From: Nematostella vectensis
Taxonomy: Eukaryota > Cnidaria > Anthozoa > Actiniaria > Edwardsiidae
Assembly (NCBI RefSeq): GCF_932526225.1
Contig: NC_064047.1
Span: 5,023,501 to 5,083,500 of the forward strand
DNA length: 60,000 nt
Direction: 5' to 3'
Below are positions 11,501 through 26,400 of this stretch, piece by piece. Position 1 is the first letter of the stretch. Every line of letters starts with the position of its first letter. The notes below the pieces were generated by a model. It was not told the origin of the DNA, made no database searches, and saw only the letters and a program-made list of their open reading frames with translations. The translations under genes and the position numbers were made by a program.

Positions 11501-14468
11501 AAACGTCTTATCAAAATTTTAAGAAGCGCATTTAATTTGATTGTAATTACTTGATAAGTACCTAAAGAAATATTCCGCCTTCTTAGATGTAAAATAAGCT
11601 ATTCTGAAACATTTTCCCATCATTTAATTCAGAAATTGTTAATGAATAAGTTGTTAGCTGATTTCATGGTAATGGTGTTATAGGCTCCAAGTACTCAGTA
11701 CCCTCTTTGTCAAGCATCCTTCTTGCATCCCTGAGAAGGAGGTGTTAGCTATGCTGACCACCTTGCACCACATACAGGCGACCTGCAAAAGGTATGTCTA
11801 TGTGTCATCTTACACGATGCTATTTTCACTTGCAAGTTGCTAAATTATTCATTGCATGATCGAAGATCCAGCGTACTTTGCGGGCACTCAAAGATGACAT
11901 TTGGGAGCACCCGTAAAGAACGCTGGATCTTCGAACATTTTGCATTGAAGTGAGGGAGCACCCTCTGACTATCCAAGGCTCGAAGATCCAGCATACTTTG
12001 CGGGCAGTCAAAGGTGACATTTGAGAGCGCCAGCAAAGTACGCTGGATTTTTATTCGTTGAAGTGAGGGAGCACCTTCTGACTATCCAAAGCACATACTT
12101 TTATAGAGTTTCTGTCAGCCACTATTTTGTCATCCTAGCAAAATATTAAGTGTGGGAAAGCATCCATTTCTATCTGTTGATTTTCGAAAGCTGTTCCGGT
12201 ATTTTCTATTTAATTGGAAAATAAAGCATAATGGTTATTTTGAGAATTTTTATCATAATTTGTCTTTAAATATTTGTTGAGAACAGTAAAGAGGTGACAT
12301 TTGCTGTTTGCTCTGACAACGTTTTTAGAAATAACTGTATCAAAATTAAAAAAATGACATAATTACGTACAGTAGTTGTGTGTGTACTTGTCTGAACTGT
12401 TTTTTCTTAGAATCTTATTAACTAAAATATTATGTTCTCCCTGCATGTCCATTGTGAAGATTCATCTTGAGCCACATGATAGTGAGGTTTTACGTATGAA
12501 GTTACTTACATACTTACTTACTTACATGGATGACCGCTTAAATATGTCTGCAAGTAAAGTGTTTTGTAAGTTCTTTTCAATGCCTTTTCAACGCCAATGT
12601 CTGTTGTAGACCAGAGACCACGGGGAATGTTCTTAAGTGTCTGGAGGCATTTGCTCGATGTGTCTCAAGGGGAAAGCTCTGCAGACTGAATGAAAAAGAA
12701 ACCATCGCAACCAAAAAGGATACCATGGCAACCACATGGCACCATGTATGGACTGCTGCTTTAAAGACGATTGGCTCCAAGAATCATCGGGAGTTCGGCT
12801 TTTCACTTATTGCTACACTCATTAAGGTACTACATAGGAAACCAATCCATCTCCATATTTTTACTGAGCATTGTTGGCGAGGGCTAATCAGGGGTTTGTC
12901 CACCTTTTCAGGAGAAGGTAATCTCTCCTGATGTGGACGCCTGGAAAGTGCTTTGCAGTGGACCTCCTTCAAGGTAAGCCTACTGTACGTAAGAGAGCCC
13001 AGTGGTGTGTACCTTCTAAGTAAGCCTATATTTTGTAAAATAGTGACGCGATAGCTCAGTGGTACGGGCTTTTGCTTTCAAGGAAGAGGTCCGAATCCGA
13101 TCAGGTCAACTTAGAATTTTTTTTTAGAGATGTTTAAACCTGATATTTGGGGCCGTGAAAGCCCCATTTTCTTCAACTAATTTGAAGATGTTATGTGATA
13201 TTTTCGATTGAATTCTATAAATTGTGTAAGACTGGTCATTTTAAAATTACATCGCATCCTCCAATGTTGATTGAAAGCAACAACAAAGTTGTGGCTGACA
13301 AAGGCCATTGAACCATGTATAACCGACTTTCTCTGTTAAGGGCATCCATGGACTTTCTCTCTGTGCACATTCGTCTCTACCCCCTCCCTGAGGGGCTAAA
13401 GTTACTAGACTCGCTGCTGCTGACATCGAATTCAGCCAAGTGGTCCCGGTACCCACTCAGGCATCACCTCTTTGATTGGCTATTGCCAGTAGCAACCGAG
13501 GGAGATGACACCAGTCGAGGGATTGCATGCCTGCTACACAGCAAGTCAAATGTCTGGTAAGTGGGGCATCACTGAAGAAATTTTGAAGTGATACCTCTCG
13601 TACAATAATGTCTCTGACAGACCATCGCCATAGCTGTTGCCAAAACATATCTTATGTGCTGAAACTATGAACCTTACTAACAGAGTTTTACTTTATTAGA
13701 AAAAATGAAAGAGAAAAATTGTGCGCGAAAGGAGGCAATGTGACAGTGAAAATAAATAAAAAACTCTGAAAAGGGGAATAACATATTACCCCTATGAAAA
13801 GGCTAATTATTAAGCCCGATAAAGATGATCTTATAAACTTTATTTTTTTTTTCAGCATGGGGCTAGTAGCAGACATTCTCACGTCTCTAACTCAGCGGTC
13901 TCCCACCATGGCGCATGCTCCTGACGCAAGGTATTACACATATTAATGTGACCTTAGCCGATAATCGCGTTAGTACTTCATGAGAGACATCATGATCAGT
14001 ATCTCATCAAAGGGTAAGTGTTTGGGCGATAGTACCAGTTTATGGCACTTTTAAAACATCGTGGTTTTATTTTGATCTACTAATTTCTATTTATATCTAA
14101 ATTTTGATGTAAATGCTCGTTCAAGCGTCTAGTTTATGTAATAAATGAAATTAGCGCCCCTACCTCTTCCCAGCAATGTACGATAACCAGAGATCCTTTA
14201 CGACCATAACTCTATTTTAATCTTGAACAAATGGATTTCAGTTCTAAAACATTTGTTTATCCATTATTGCCTGTTAAAAAAAGTTTCATGTATCTGCAAA
14301 ACTATTTGGTTTTCTGCTCTGCACGTGAGTAAAATGTGAACTATACCCATGATTTAATGTTCTGTCTTCGGTTCCAGTACAATGCCCAAGCTGTCAGATA
14401 ATGTTGCAGAGTTTCATTCGTCATTAGCGTCTTTGGAACACCTCTACGTCAAGTCTTCGTTTGACGAG
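5521..14468 (+). CDS. ATM: ATM exons 1-17: TAN motif and N-terminal HEAT solenoid (residues 1-669)
   Basis: Exons: 5521-5589, 6377-6604, 6990-7035, 7507-7671, 8150-8321, 8601-8760, 9381-9485, 10244-10317, 10402-10465, 11113-11173, 11370-11463, 11684-11791, 12610-12826, 12912-12973, 13341-13556, 13856-13930, 14378-14468. The TAN motif ([10 protein letters not shown] then ALRKLL) spans the exon 1/2 junction; in other ATM orthologues it is needed for telomere-length and damage functions. Exon 2 matches the human ATM block with a conserved LTWDQMF segment. Exon 7 contains QLQMSIHHP, matching human QLQIYIHHP. Exon 11 holds KKRRIDVGW, matching the human KRKK nuclear-localisation region. The rest is leucine-rich helical HEAT sequence. 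Exon 7 is preceded by four extra copies of its own acceptor. Confidence 0.93.
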
Positions 14469-17400
14469 GTAGTGCAGTGAATGCGATTGATTGCATTTGA
14501 TTTTATTATCGAAAAGTGCGATTCCATCCAATAGCCGACTTCTGCACTAAAAAATCACGTGACCTTAGAGTTAATAAAAAAATTAAAATAAAAATTCGGA
14601 TGATTCGTCATTCGTCAATAAGTTGCTTTTGTGGTTATGTTCGGATCTAGTGTGGCCCATTCGTGTTAGCGTGTCAGCGTATGGGCCTCTCATTTCTACT
14701 GAAACGGGTTCGATTTCCGTTCGAGACATGGATAATATCTTCTGTTTCTCGGCCCTGTCTGAATTTGACTTGTTGAACGTATGTGACCTTACTAGAAGCT
14801 TGTCTTCCTCAAGTCCAGGATGGGCTATTCTTAATGCTTATTAGGATTTTAAATGTAAGAGTGTCGAGTATATCGGATGCTCTAAAACATATTAACTTTT
14901 ATTTTGGCAGTTTGCCAATCATTTTGTTACTTTGCCATCCAAAGGGTCACGTGATATCTTAGTCCCCGTGTCTGGTTTTCGACGCTCCGTGACACGCTAG
15001 ATTATGTACGCTGTTTTTTCTCTAACGAATGGTGTCAGCGAAACTATCCTTTTCTCATAGAGGCCTTAAAGATGCCATTGTAATCTCGTGTTTATTTTTT
15101 TCCCTGATTCCACCACGCCTACGCAGACCACCTGGTTATTCTACAGCTTGTCTGTGTTTGTTGCAGTCTTATTTTGCGTGAAAATCTTTGCTCGCTGCTC
15201 AACTCATTCTTTCTTGTGTGACTCCTCCCATTTGCTCACAGGGAAAAGGTGACACATGTGTGGCTGTTGAGAGATTTAGGGACGAAAAGGGAACCCCAGA
15301 TACTACTGAGACCAGCAGGTTGGAGCCCTTCTGCTCGCTGCTTATGGAGAGACTCTGTAACCTACACGAGCAACTTTCGGAACTGTTTGAAACTGAGGTA
15401 AACTTAGCAGCGCGATTGCTCAGGGGTACGGACTTAGTTTGTCAAGCAAAAGGACCAGGGTTCGAACCCGGGTCAGGTCAACTTCAGGTGTGAAACCTGG
15501 CTCTCTACTTTGCCAGTTTTGGCCCATGATTACCTCGTATTGCCTTTTCTTAACTCTGATATAGACGTTAGTGTCCCATCACTTCCCACCTGTATTGGGG
15601 GACGAACAAGGACCGCTCGGGGCTATCTTCAGTGAGAGCATTCCCTGAATATAACACTAACAATTAAAGTCAGTCAAATGTGAGGCGCAAATAACCCTCT
15701 CGCCGTGTTATTTTGGAATTAGGGACCTTAAGCAACGACGACGGCAGAAAACAATGGGATTTGATTGAGAATTCAATAGAAGCACGTGAAAATGCGTTCT
15801 GTCTGATACATTTCAGCCGTTTTCCATAAAACCATGACGTGAAAACTCCAACTTTCACGGTCAATTGAGGACGCGGACGTTTGCACTGTAAACTCTAACC
15901 ACGTTCGCTACTGTAGAAATAATGTCCTTAGTTTATTTTTATCTGTCTCTGACTATAATTTTTTGCTTATTCCATTGCAATTAAATTATAATTGATCGCC
16001 AAGCGCCAACGCATCTTTTTCGATCTCGTTGTCCTAGCCGTCGCCGTCGTTCTTGCTTAAGGTCCCTATTTAAGCAACGACGACGGCGACTGCAGGGAGA
16101 ACGTGACCCGCATAAAAGCTTCCATGCTTAGCGTTCAATTCTAAACTAGCTTAAAATTCACTTGCTTTTGCAGTCCCGAAAAATTATAGACAACCCTAGA
16201 ATCTTATCAATTATATTTCTAACATAGCGAACAAGGATAGTCTAGTTTTAAGCGCACACGTTCCCGTCCTCGCTAGACCGTAGTTTGAAGGACAACGGCT
16301 GAAATGTATCGGACAGAATCCATTTCAGAGTATATTTCACGTCTGGCTCTTTGAATTCTCAATTGTTTTCCGCCGTCGCCATTCGCGTTGCCGTTGTCGA
16401 TGTTTGAATTCCCAATTTTGTGCTATAGGAATACTTACTTTCTTTTGAATATTTGGGTCAGTACGCAGCTCTTACAAGCTGCAATTTGATTGGGCAAATG
16501 AACAATATCCGCACCTCGACACAAAGGACGAGAAGAATAGAGACAAAAGAACCCCTTTGTAGAACAAAGATAATAGGAGACAAAGCAGCTGCGTACTTAC
16601 TCGAATATTTTTAAGTGTTGTCTCCTGGATGAAAACTGCTTATCCAGCGCACATTTACATGTGTGATTCAAACTAATAAAGGATTACCTGTGTAAGATTC
16701 TAGTCGTTGTCTCGTTTTCATTTTTCCTACAGCCCTTGGGTGCAACCCCAAAGGAGCGCCTCCACACCCTTGGGTCACGTGGTCTAGTGATGTCACGGTA
16801 CTGCTCCCTGGTTTGTGATGTAATATCACTGATGGCAGAGAGAAACGCCCTTCCTCAAGAGCCTCTGCATTCTATTCCCCTTGTCAAACGAATCGGGGTA
16901 AGTTTCCTTAAAGGTCACAAGTTTACTTCCGGTTGATTACGTGACAATCTCCGACGATTTTTAACGGAAAACGCGAAAAACAATTCAAAATTGTAAAAAC
17001 TGTGTCTATTGAAAGTTTCTTTGAGGATGTGACTGATAATTTAGAGCGGATTCGCTGTTAAACACCGCGGATTCAAATAGATTCTTTTGTCTCTTAACGG
17101 TTTAGGCTTTCGCCAGCCCTGAAGTAAATTGGTGACGATATCTATCTATTGGACAGACTCGTCAGAGCTATACGCGAAGGGCTAACGCTCTTAACGTCAA
17201 CAAAATTATTCTTTTCTCACAAAAGCGTAAAACATACCATTATATCCTTGTGATGATAAACTTTCCTTCTACGCAGACAACCAAGTTATTCTTCTCTGTT
17301 TTCCAGTCAGACGATATTCTTTTATTTAATGTTTTGTAGGTTTTCAAGAAGAAAATCGCGACTTATTTTAACGACGTGATGAATTTACACGACTGTGAGC

Positions 17401-20400
17401 TTAACACCCGAGCAGAATCTCTTGTCCCTATTATTGAAGAATTACACAAGTCTTTCGATGGCCCCAGGACATTTGAGCCGCTACTAGCTATCATGAGAAG
17501 TCTAACACCTGCGAGACACCTAGAGGATATTTCCCTGATATACCACGGCAAAGTAAGTAATATCGAGAGAAAACGAAGCCCTAATGAGATGTGACCAAGT
17601 GTAAAAAAACGCCGGTCTTCTAAATTACATTTTAAATGTAAATGCATTTAGATGGTGATGAATCAACCGACTTGGTCCATTTGCATGCATCTGCATTTGG
17701 AAAGGCACATGGAAAGACCGGCTTTTGGCCTCTTAGCTGTTACTTAAAGTTTAAACTGCTTAAAACAGCCTCTGTCAGCAACCATTTTATCGTCCTAGCA
17801 AAGTACCAAATGTGATTTTGGGAAGCCAATGGGATATTTTCGATTGAATTTGGTAGATAAAATATTAAACTTTGTTTTTAGATAGTAATTTTGATATTTT
17901 AGCTTACTATGTACCTTTAAATAAAAACAATAACAAAGGTGTGACTGACAAGGAATTCTTAAAACTGCTCACTCCCCACATATGAAAAATCATTTTCCCT
18001 TATGTCTAGTGGGGGCAGTCTTCCTTAAACATGACCCGGATGGATGTGACAGAGGTCGAATTGGACAGGACGGCGGATGTAACGATGGAAGATGATGATG
18101 GCTTTGACAGTACAGACTCTGGAGCAGCCAATGACGACAGCCCTCCTACATCCCAAGAGACAATTACAGCATCGAAGTCATGTAAGATGTAGTTACCTGA
18201 TATTTCCTATTCGCGTTTGACCATTCATATCCCAAAAAGAAAATTACAGCATCGAAGTCATGTAAGAAGTAGTTACCTGATAGTTCCTATTCGCGTTTAA
18301 CCATTCATATCCCAAGAGAAAATTACAGCATCGAAGTCGTGTAAGAAGTAGTTACCTGATATTTCCTATTCGCGTTTGACCATTTAAATCCCAAGAGACA
18401 ATTACATCATCGAAGTCATGTAAGAAGTAGTTACCTGATATTTCCTATTCGCGTTTGACCATTCATATCCCAAAAGACAATTACTGCATCGAAGTCATGT
18501 AAGACATCGTTACGTAATATTTTCTATTCGCGTTTCACGATTATCGAATTAGCGCTAAATTAAGAGAGCACATATACAACATTGCCGAGTCAAAGGCAAA
18601 GAAGGCAGCCGCCATATGGCTTTTATGACTGTGGGAGGGAGGAAAACCTATTGTTGTTGATTTTGTTTTTACTGTTTCTTTTTCTTTTCTTTTCTGTCGT
18701 TCCTGATTTTGTGTTTTGTCTGAATCTTAAATATCTATTCTTTCAAACTTCAAATCAATTTATGTTTCCAAAACTGTAAGCTGTCGTTTCTGTCGTCTTT
18801 CTTCCTTGTTGCTGAAACCCCAAACTGCTCCTTACGTTTCCAAACACTTTGTGTAGCGATTGCCGTGTTGCGAGAGGCCTGTGGCAAGTTCCTCTGTGTG
18901 TTCGGATCCCCTGAGCAGCGAGATAACGTCGTAGAGCTCTTTGACACCGAGGTAGGCTTGATACTCAGGGCTGTTGCCAGAGTGGGCGGGGAGGTTCGTG
19001 TGTGCGGAAGAACCCCCGACGCGACTAGAAGGTCCCCTCTAATGAAGAAAAATTGATAACCGCTGCGAGCTAGGACAAGCTACCTAAGAGAAAATGGTCC
19101 GCTATATGAGTAAACGAATCCATCCGCTCAAAATCCTAGCTACGGGCGAGATCCTGTGGAGGTGTTGGGGCTCATAAAAGCATAAAGGGTGATCATTGAT
19201 TCTACCAACTGCTATCCCTTGGGGGATGTTACTTGTTTCAGATTCAGAAAACACCCGAAACTTACTAAGCAAATCGACAGTATCTAATGGCGTTAATATC
19301 TCGGTGAAAAATTTTTTTCGCCCACACCCAAAGTGCTATCCTTACGTCTAGGTTGCACGTTCTTGATAGGTCTCTTTAAATATTGTTGGGTCTTGTTTTA
19401 GGATTTCCAAATTAAGAAGCAGAGCGACTTACAGCTGGTAAGAAGTGCAAGATTTATTTGATTGTTTAGTGTTGTGTTGTGTTGTTTCTGAGCAGGGGTG
19501 TACGCCCTTCTAATCTACCACTGAGAGCTTGCGTTGCATCATAGCCGTATGACAATGCTCATTGTTATCGTCTTGCTTTAGTATTTCAGCGTATCAAGTT
19601 GTCTTGCTGAGAGAAGTGCAAGTATCCGTGAGACAGAGCTGGGTGTCTTACTGGATGCCTTCAAGTAAGCCATTATGGAACTGCGTAGATTTATTTACCT
19701 GTCTCGAGGGAGGCGCTTATGCATGTATATCCTCTTACGCGAGGTGTTTATTCGAGCAATCACGATGTATGAGCTCCCTTTAGAAAAGGAACAACACATT
19801 GCCTTCTCCCCACTTATATAAGTAGTATATGAGGGACGGAATTGGCCCTTTTTTCCGATACTTCTTATATGATATACCTTTAGAAGAGTGACCACATATT
19901 AATTGCTTCCCCCACCCCCAGGTATATTATTAGTATATGGGGGGGCTAATTAGCCCTTTTTCCCCTATACTTCTTATATGTTATACCTCCAGGAGAGTGA
20001 TGGCCACCCATTACAAGAACCCTCACATCTGCCGCCAAGGTTTGTCTTTGCTGCGGCGATTATCCCCAGCCCTCCGCGAGGAAAGACACGAGGAGGCGAG
20101 GAAGGTAGCGGCCTTCATGATCAAAGTATTTTGGTACGTTAAGCCTGTTCCAAAACCTAAAAGTACTTTTATCAATCTATTTCCATCCGCTCAATGTGAG
20201 GCGTTCAAATCACAATATTGTATTAATCTGAAAGATTTAAGGCACTGTAATTTTAATAAACCTGCATAGTTATTTTAATGATCTCGCATTATTTAAACTA
20301 TTTCTCAGATTGCCGAAATAACACGAAAATCACACTTCACCGTGCAAGTGCCCCTTTAATTGAAAACTTTTAGTGGCGACTGCTTCGAAACCCTTAGTAG

Positions 20401-23400
20401 CCCACTATATTGACGCCCCAAAGTGGAAGCAACAGAGACTGGCGGCGTTCTATTCCGATTCTCTTATCGATAAATCAAACACACAGCCCTGGTTCTATCA
20501 ACAAAGGTTAACAGTAGCGGACCCAGGATTTTTCCCCTCCTTTTGAGGAAGAGCTTCTCAAGCCAGTGGACTGGGGTTCAATCACACCTCGCCCTCCTCT
20601 CATGTCACTAAGTGCCAATTTTAAAGCAATCTGCTTTCTTATTATAACTACTTCCATTTAATTTTGTTCAGGTCACTTAAAGTTAAAGATACTTCAGTAA
20701 GACTGGAGCTGGCAAAATGTATGCAAGTATTTATCGAGGTGAGTATGTCGAGATAGAAAGGGACCATGCCCTGCTTTCTACAATACAATCTTGGAGTCAT
20801 ACTCAGAGTGACATAAGCAATATTTTCAGTTGGAGCTCCAACAATAAACATTCTGTAGGACTTGAAGCTAAACAAAATGCGGTAGTCTTGAAATATAAAT
20901 ACTAAACCAATGTTTTTTTCAGGTCGACCCCGAGGGAAGATGGACAACCGTCACAGAGAAAGGAGGTTATATCTCATAATTGTCATTTTCGTTTTCAACA
21001 ATAACTGTTAGAAACGCAAAAACAGCAACAATAACAACAACCAGAGCAGCAGACAAAAACTACAAATAAAAAAAACAATAGCAACAACCAAATAACAACC
21101 TCGACATTAAAAAGCTCTTGTCAGCCACACCTTTGTTTACCAGTATTGGAAGATAATGTGAAAAAAATTTCAAAATAACCTTCTTCAAAGGCAAATGCAT
21201 AGTAGAAAGCGCCAGAAAAAAAACAAGGCCACTCGTAAGCATAGGAATTTGTTCACCATAGAAAGCTATTCCGATTCATTGCCGGTTTTCTGACGTCTGC
21301 GGAAGAAGCTCATTTTTTTCTTACTTGTGTATATTTTGTTTTATTTCAGAAACCTTTAGCTTGAGGAAGGAGTTTTCCAAGATGTTGACTGATAGCAGCC
21401 ACTCTGTGCGCATGCTCGTAGCGGAGACAATCAGCTGTCTATTCCTGCAGCGTCCCACATGCGGCAAAGTGGTGGCCGATAACAAACCCAGGCAATATTC
21501 TACGTTTCAGCAAGTGGAGAAAGTGCTGGCAAAGTCACTGATTATTCCGGTAAATCTAAACACTGTGATATTATGCTCAGCGTTAGTTATTTTATTTTCA
21601 CGTCACTTAACTTTTTAAAATTTCTCGAAAATAAGATGACATGAAGTTGGGATACATAAAATTAAGGGAGCATTTGAAAGAAATATGTAAGGTTTACTTC
21701 ACATATTCAGTAAGTAGAACTTTATTTTAGGCTGAAGTTGTGTTGATAATAGCTGTATTAAATGTATATATAGTTTTTTTATCCCATTTGTTTCTTGATT
21801 TTGTTGTCCCAAAATCGAGAATACTAAATGACTTGTCTTAAACGAAATTAGTGAGATCGCGAAATCAAAGTGCTTTAAAATCGTGTAATTTTGACGTCGC
21901 GAGATTTAAGTGTAATAAGGAAATAACGAAAGTAACGAAAATAATCTTATTTTACCTGCTTTTTCAGTCCCATTTGAGTGATGGAGAGAGCGAGGATGAA
22001 GGGGTTAACAGGTCCTCATCCATGCTCGCGGTCCTGAAGTCCATAGCTATCGCTAGCCCAGTCTGTGAGAAGAGAGCAGTTTCTCTCATGTTCCAAGCAT
22101 CCAAGGAACAATTCCTGGACAAGGAGTTAGTCATCAAGGTAAAACGATTTTTGGAAATTATTACATTCAAGCAGGACCAATAAGACCGACATTTTTCTTC
22201 CAAATATTAACGTCACAGATCTTCCCCTTTTAGAAAAAAATCACGTGACTCCTTGGGTGGCAAACTCGCGCGCGCTCCGGCTTTTGGCGGCAAAAGGCAA
22301 CTTATTCAGTGCTTATGAATCAGCCAGGAAGTCTTTATGTCAGAGAGGACTTATTTTTATTAAAATACTTTATTTTTTCGTCGCCCTTTGGCGTGACGAA
22401 ATCAGTAAATATTTTCTGCTTATGTTTCGTTTACGTCGATCCGGTTTTCACGCGACGTAAGTGTAGCAGAGACGTAAGATTATCAAAACTTCCCGTTCTT
22501 CTTGCGCTTACGTCGAGCTGGCTCTCACGCGACATAGGACTCTTGCGCTTCCGTCGCTCGTGAGAACCAGCCTTAAGTGCAAGTTGCAAAAGTTGTCGTC
22601 TTAGTCGTGTTACTGATGCTGTTGTTAATGGTGACGGAGAGACTACGAAAACAAAAAACAACCATATTAAAATTACCCTTTTTGTTGTTAATTATGGTGA
22701 CATTGTTCATGGTCAGGCCTTTCTTACTGTTGTTTTTGGGTAGTGGATTTTGATGGCTTGATAATATTGTTGTCAATTCTTCTTTCTATGACACCTGAAT
22801 TGATTGTTAAAGGTCCTGACACAGCTTGCGCACGAGCTTGGATTTCTCAGCCTGCCTAGCTATGTAGACTCTCATCTAGGGTTTATACTCCACAACTGGC
22901 TCAACCACGGATTTCAAATCACCGACTTCCTGCATGGAGCCCTGGGATGTACGACTACTGCAGACTTTCTCAGGTACACCCTGAATTATGTTGTGGTTAT
23001 TATGATTATGAAGATGAAGAGATGATGTTGATGATTATATTGAAGTTGTTCATGTTCATGGTGATGATGATGATGTTGATTATAATGATGGTGATGATGA
23101 TGATTGTGGTGATGATGATGATGATGATGATGATCATGGTAAAGATGGTGATAATAATGTTGATAATAATGATGACGATAATGGTTATGATAAATTATTA
23201 TGATGATGATGTTGTTGTTGTTGTTGATGATGATGATCATGATGATGATAATGCTGGTTATGACCATATTGACTCTTAATGAAATAATGATCATGATTAT
23301 TATTATTACCTGTGCAGGTCCCGCTGTAGCGTTGTCCTTCCTCAGCTCATCTCCCGGCCTGGCAGCATGCGCACCTCCATCAAGCTCTTCACGGAGCAGG

Positions 23401-26400
23401 TGAACCCAGGCGGTGACTGCACCAGCTTCATCCTTGAAAGCTTTTGCTCCATCATCGCCTGCCTCGTGCCGTGGTTTGCAGTACAGAGCAGAAAGGAGGC
23501 TGAGGCCGTCGGAGATTCACAGGAGATGAAAAGGCTCAAGGAGGCCAGAAGTGGCGATGCATCGCAGGGTTATGAGTTTCTCAAGGAGATGATTACTACA
23601 CAGGTAGAGAATTTGGTACAGATAATGTTATCTGACAATCACGGTAGAAGTCAACTGTCACGCAATGTTCACTTTTGAAGTCAACTGTTACGCAATAGGT
23701 CAAATTAGAAGTCAACTGTGAAGCAATGCATCTGTTATGGTAAAAGTCAATTGTTAAGTACTCTGTCACGGTAAAAGTCAGCTGTTACATAATGTGTCAC
23801 AAGTCAATTGTCACACAGTGTGGTACGTTGAAAGTCAACTCTTACGTAATGTGTCACAAAAAAGTCGATTGTCACGGTTTGAGTCAAATGTCACGTAATG
23901 TGTAACAGAAAATGTTGATTGCAACCTAATGCGCCATGGTTAAAGGCTACTGTTTCTTAATGTGTCATAGTAAAAGTCGTTTGTCATCAGGCAATGTGTC
24001 ACTGTAGAAGTCATCTTCACGTAATGAGTCACGGTTTGTGTCAACTGTCACGTAACTCGTCACGGTAAAAGTCGATTGTCACATATTCTGACATAATGAC
24101 GACTTGAGATGGTATTGAATTTAAAGACGCCCTTTTCATAATGTTAAGCAGCTATAATTGATCTCGATTTTACTCAAAAAGCACCGCCATATTACTCGTA
24201 TTAGCATATTACGCTCATGCCATCCTCTTCTTTTTTAGACTGTGGATAAGGTGCTGAACAAGAATTTTGACGAGGTCGTGGTCCAGTTGCTGATGCGGAT
24301 GTACGAGCCCCCTGATGAAGGATCCGACATAGCCACATTCTCAAGGTATTCACTTAAGGATCCGACATAGCCACATTCTCAAGGTATTCTCTTAAGGATC
24401 CGACATAGCCACATTCTCAAGGTATTCACTTAAGGGTCCAACATAGCCACATTCTCAAGGTATTTACTTAAGGGTCCAACATAGCCACATTCTCAAGGTA
24501 TTCACTTAAGGATCCGACATAGCCACATTCTCAAGGTATTCACTTAAGGATCCAACATAGCCACATTCTCAAGGTATTCACTTAAGGGTCCAACATAGCC
24601 ACATTCTCAAGGTATTCACTTAAGGGTCCAACATAGCCACATTCTCAAGGTATTCACTTAAGGATCCGACATAGCCACATTCTCAAGGTATACACTTAAG
24701 GGTCCAACATAGCCACATTCTCAAGGTATACACTTAAGGGTCCGACATAGCCACATTCTCAAGGTATTCACTTAAGGATCCGACATAGCCACATTCTCAA
24801 GGTATTCACTTAAGGATCCGACATAGCCACATTCTCAAGGTATTCACTTAAGGATCCAACATAGCCACATTCTCAAGGTATTCACTTAAGGATCCGACAT
24901 AGCCACATTCTCAAGGTATTCACTTAAGGATCCGACATAGCCACATTCTCAAGGTATTCACTTAAGGGTCCGACATAGCCACATTCTCAAGGTATTCACT
25001 TAAGGATCCAACATAGCCACATTCTCAAGGTATTCACTTAAGGATCCGACATAGCCACATTCTCAAGGTATTCACTTAAGGATCCAACATAGCCACATTC
25101 TCAAGGTATTCACTTAAGGATCCGACATAGCCACATTCTCAAGGTATTCACTTAAGGATCCGACATAGCCACATTCTCAAGGTATTCACTTAAGGATCCG
25201 ACATAGCCACATTCTCAAGGTATTCACTTAAGGTTCTGACATAGCCACATTCTCAAGGTATTCACTTAAGGGTCCGACATAGCCACATTCTCAAGGTATT
25301 CACTTAAGGGTCCAACATAGCCACATTCTCAAGGTATTCACTTAAGGGTCCAACATAGCCACATTCTCGAGGTATTCACTTAAGGATCCGACATAGCCAC
25401 ATTCTCAAGGTATTCACTTAAGGGTCCAACATAGCCACATTCTCAAGGTATTCACTTAAGGATCCAACATAGCCACATTCTCAAGGTATTCACTTAAGGG
25501 TCCAACATAGCCACATTCTCAAGGTATTCACTTAAGGATCCGACATAGCCACATTCTCAAGGTATTCACTTAAGGGTCCAACATAGCCACATTCTCAAGG
25601 TATTCACTTAAGGATCCGACATAGCCACATTCTCAAGGTATTCACTTAAGGATCCGACATAGCCACATTCTCAAGGTATTCACTTAAGGTTCTGACATAG
25701 CCACATTCTCAAGGTATTCACTTAAGGGTCCGACATAGCCACATTCTCAAGGTATTCACTTAAGGGTCCAACATAGCCACATTCTCAAGGTATTCACTTA
25801 AGGGTCCAACATAGCCACATTCTCGAGGTATTCACTTAAGGATCCGACATAGCCACATTCTCAAGGTATTCACTTAAGGGTCCAACATAGCCACATTCTC
25901 AAGGTATTCACTTAAGGATCCAACATAGCCACATTCTCAAGGTATTCACTTAAGGGTCCAACATAGCCACATTCTCAAGGTATTCACTTAAGGATCCGAC
26001 ATAGCCACATTCTCAAGGTATTCACTTAAGGGTCCAACATAGCCACATTCTCAAGGTATTCACTTAAGGGTCCGACATAGCCACATTCTCAAGGTATTCA
26101 CTTAAGGGTCCGACATAGCCACATTCTCAAGGTATTCACTTAAGGATCCGACATAGCCACATTCTCAAGGTATACACTTAAGGATCCGACATAGCCACAT
26201 TCTCAAGGTATTCACTTAAGGGTCCGACATAGCCACATTCTCAAGGTATTCACTTAAGGATCCAACATAGCCACATTCTCAAGGTATTCACTTAAGGATC
26301 CAACATAGCCACATTCTCAAGGTATTCACTTAAGGATCCGACATAGCCACATTCTCAAGGTATTCACTTAAGGATCCAACATAGCCACATTCTCAAGGTA

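Noticed and set aside
12960-13040. Exon 14 donor duplication (CTTCAAG/GTAAGCCTA against CTTCTAAGTAAGCCTA)
   Set aside because: Only about 20 bp of similarity; too short to claim as another junction-anchored repeat.
14640-14760. Another SINE, with B-box-like GGTTCGATTTCC
   Set aside because: A-box region and shared tail not convincing; kept out of the feature list.
15408-15483. Functional tRNA gene
   Set aside because: A and B boxes are good, but I could not draw a full cloverleaf with an aminoacyl stem, and similar tails recur elsewhere. SINE is more likely.
22947-23403. Met/Asp-rich open frames around the GAT repeats
   Set aside because: Low-complexity artefacts; only the ATM exon from 23318 is real, in a different context.
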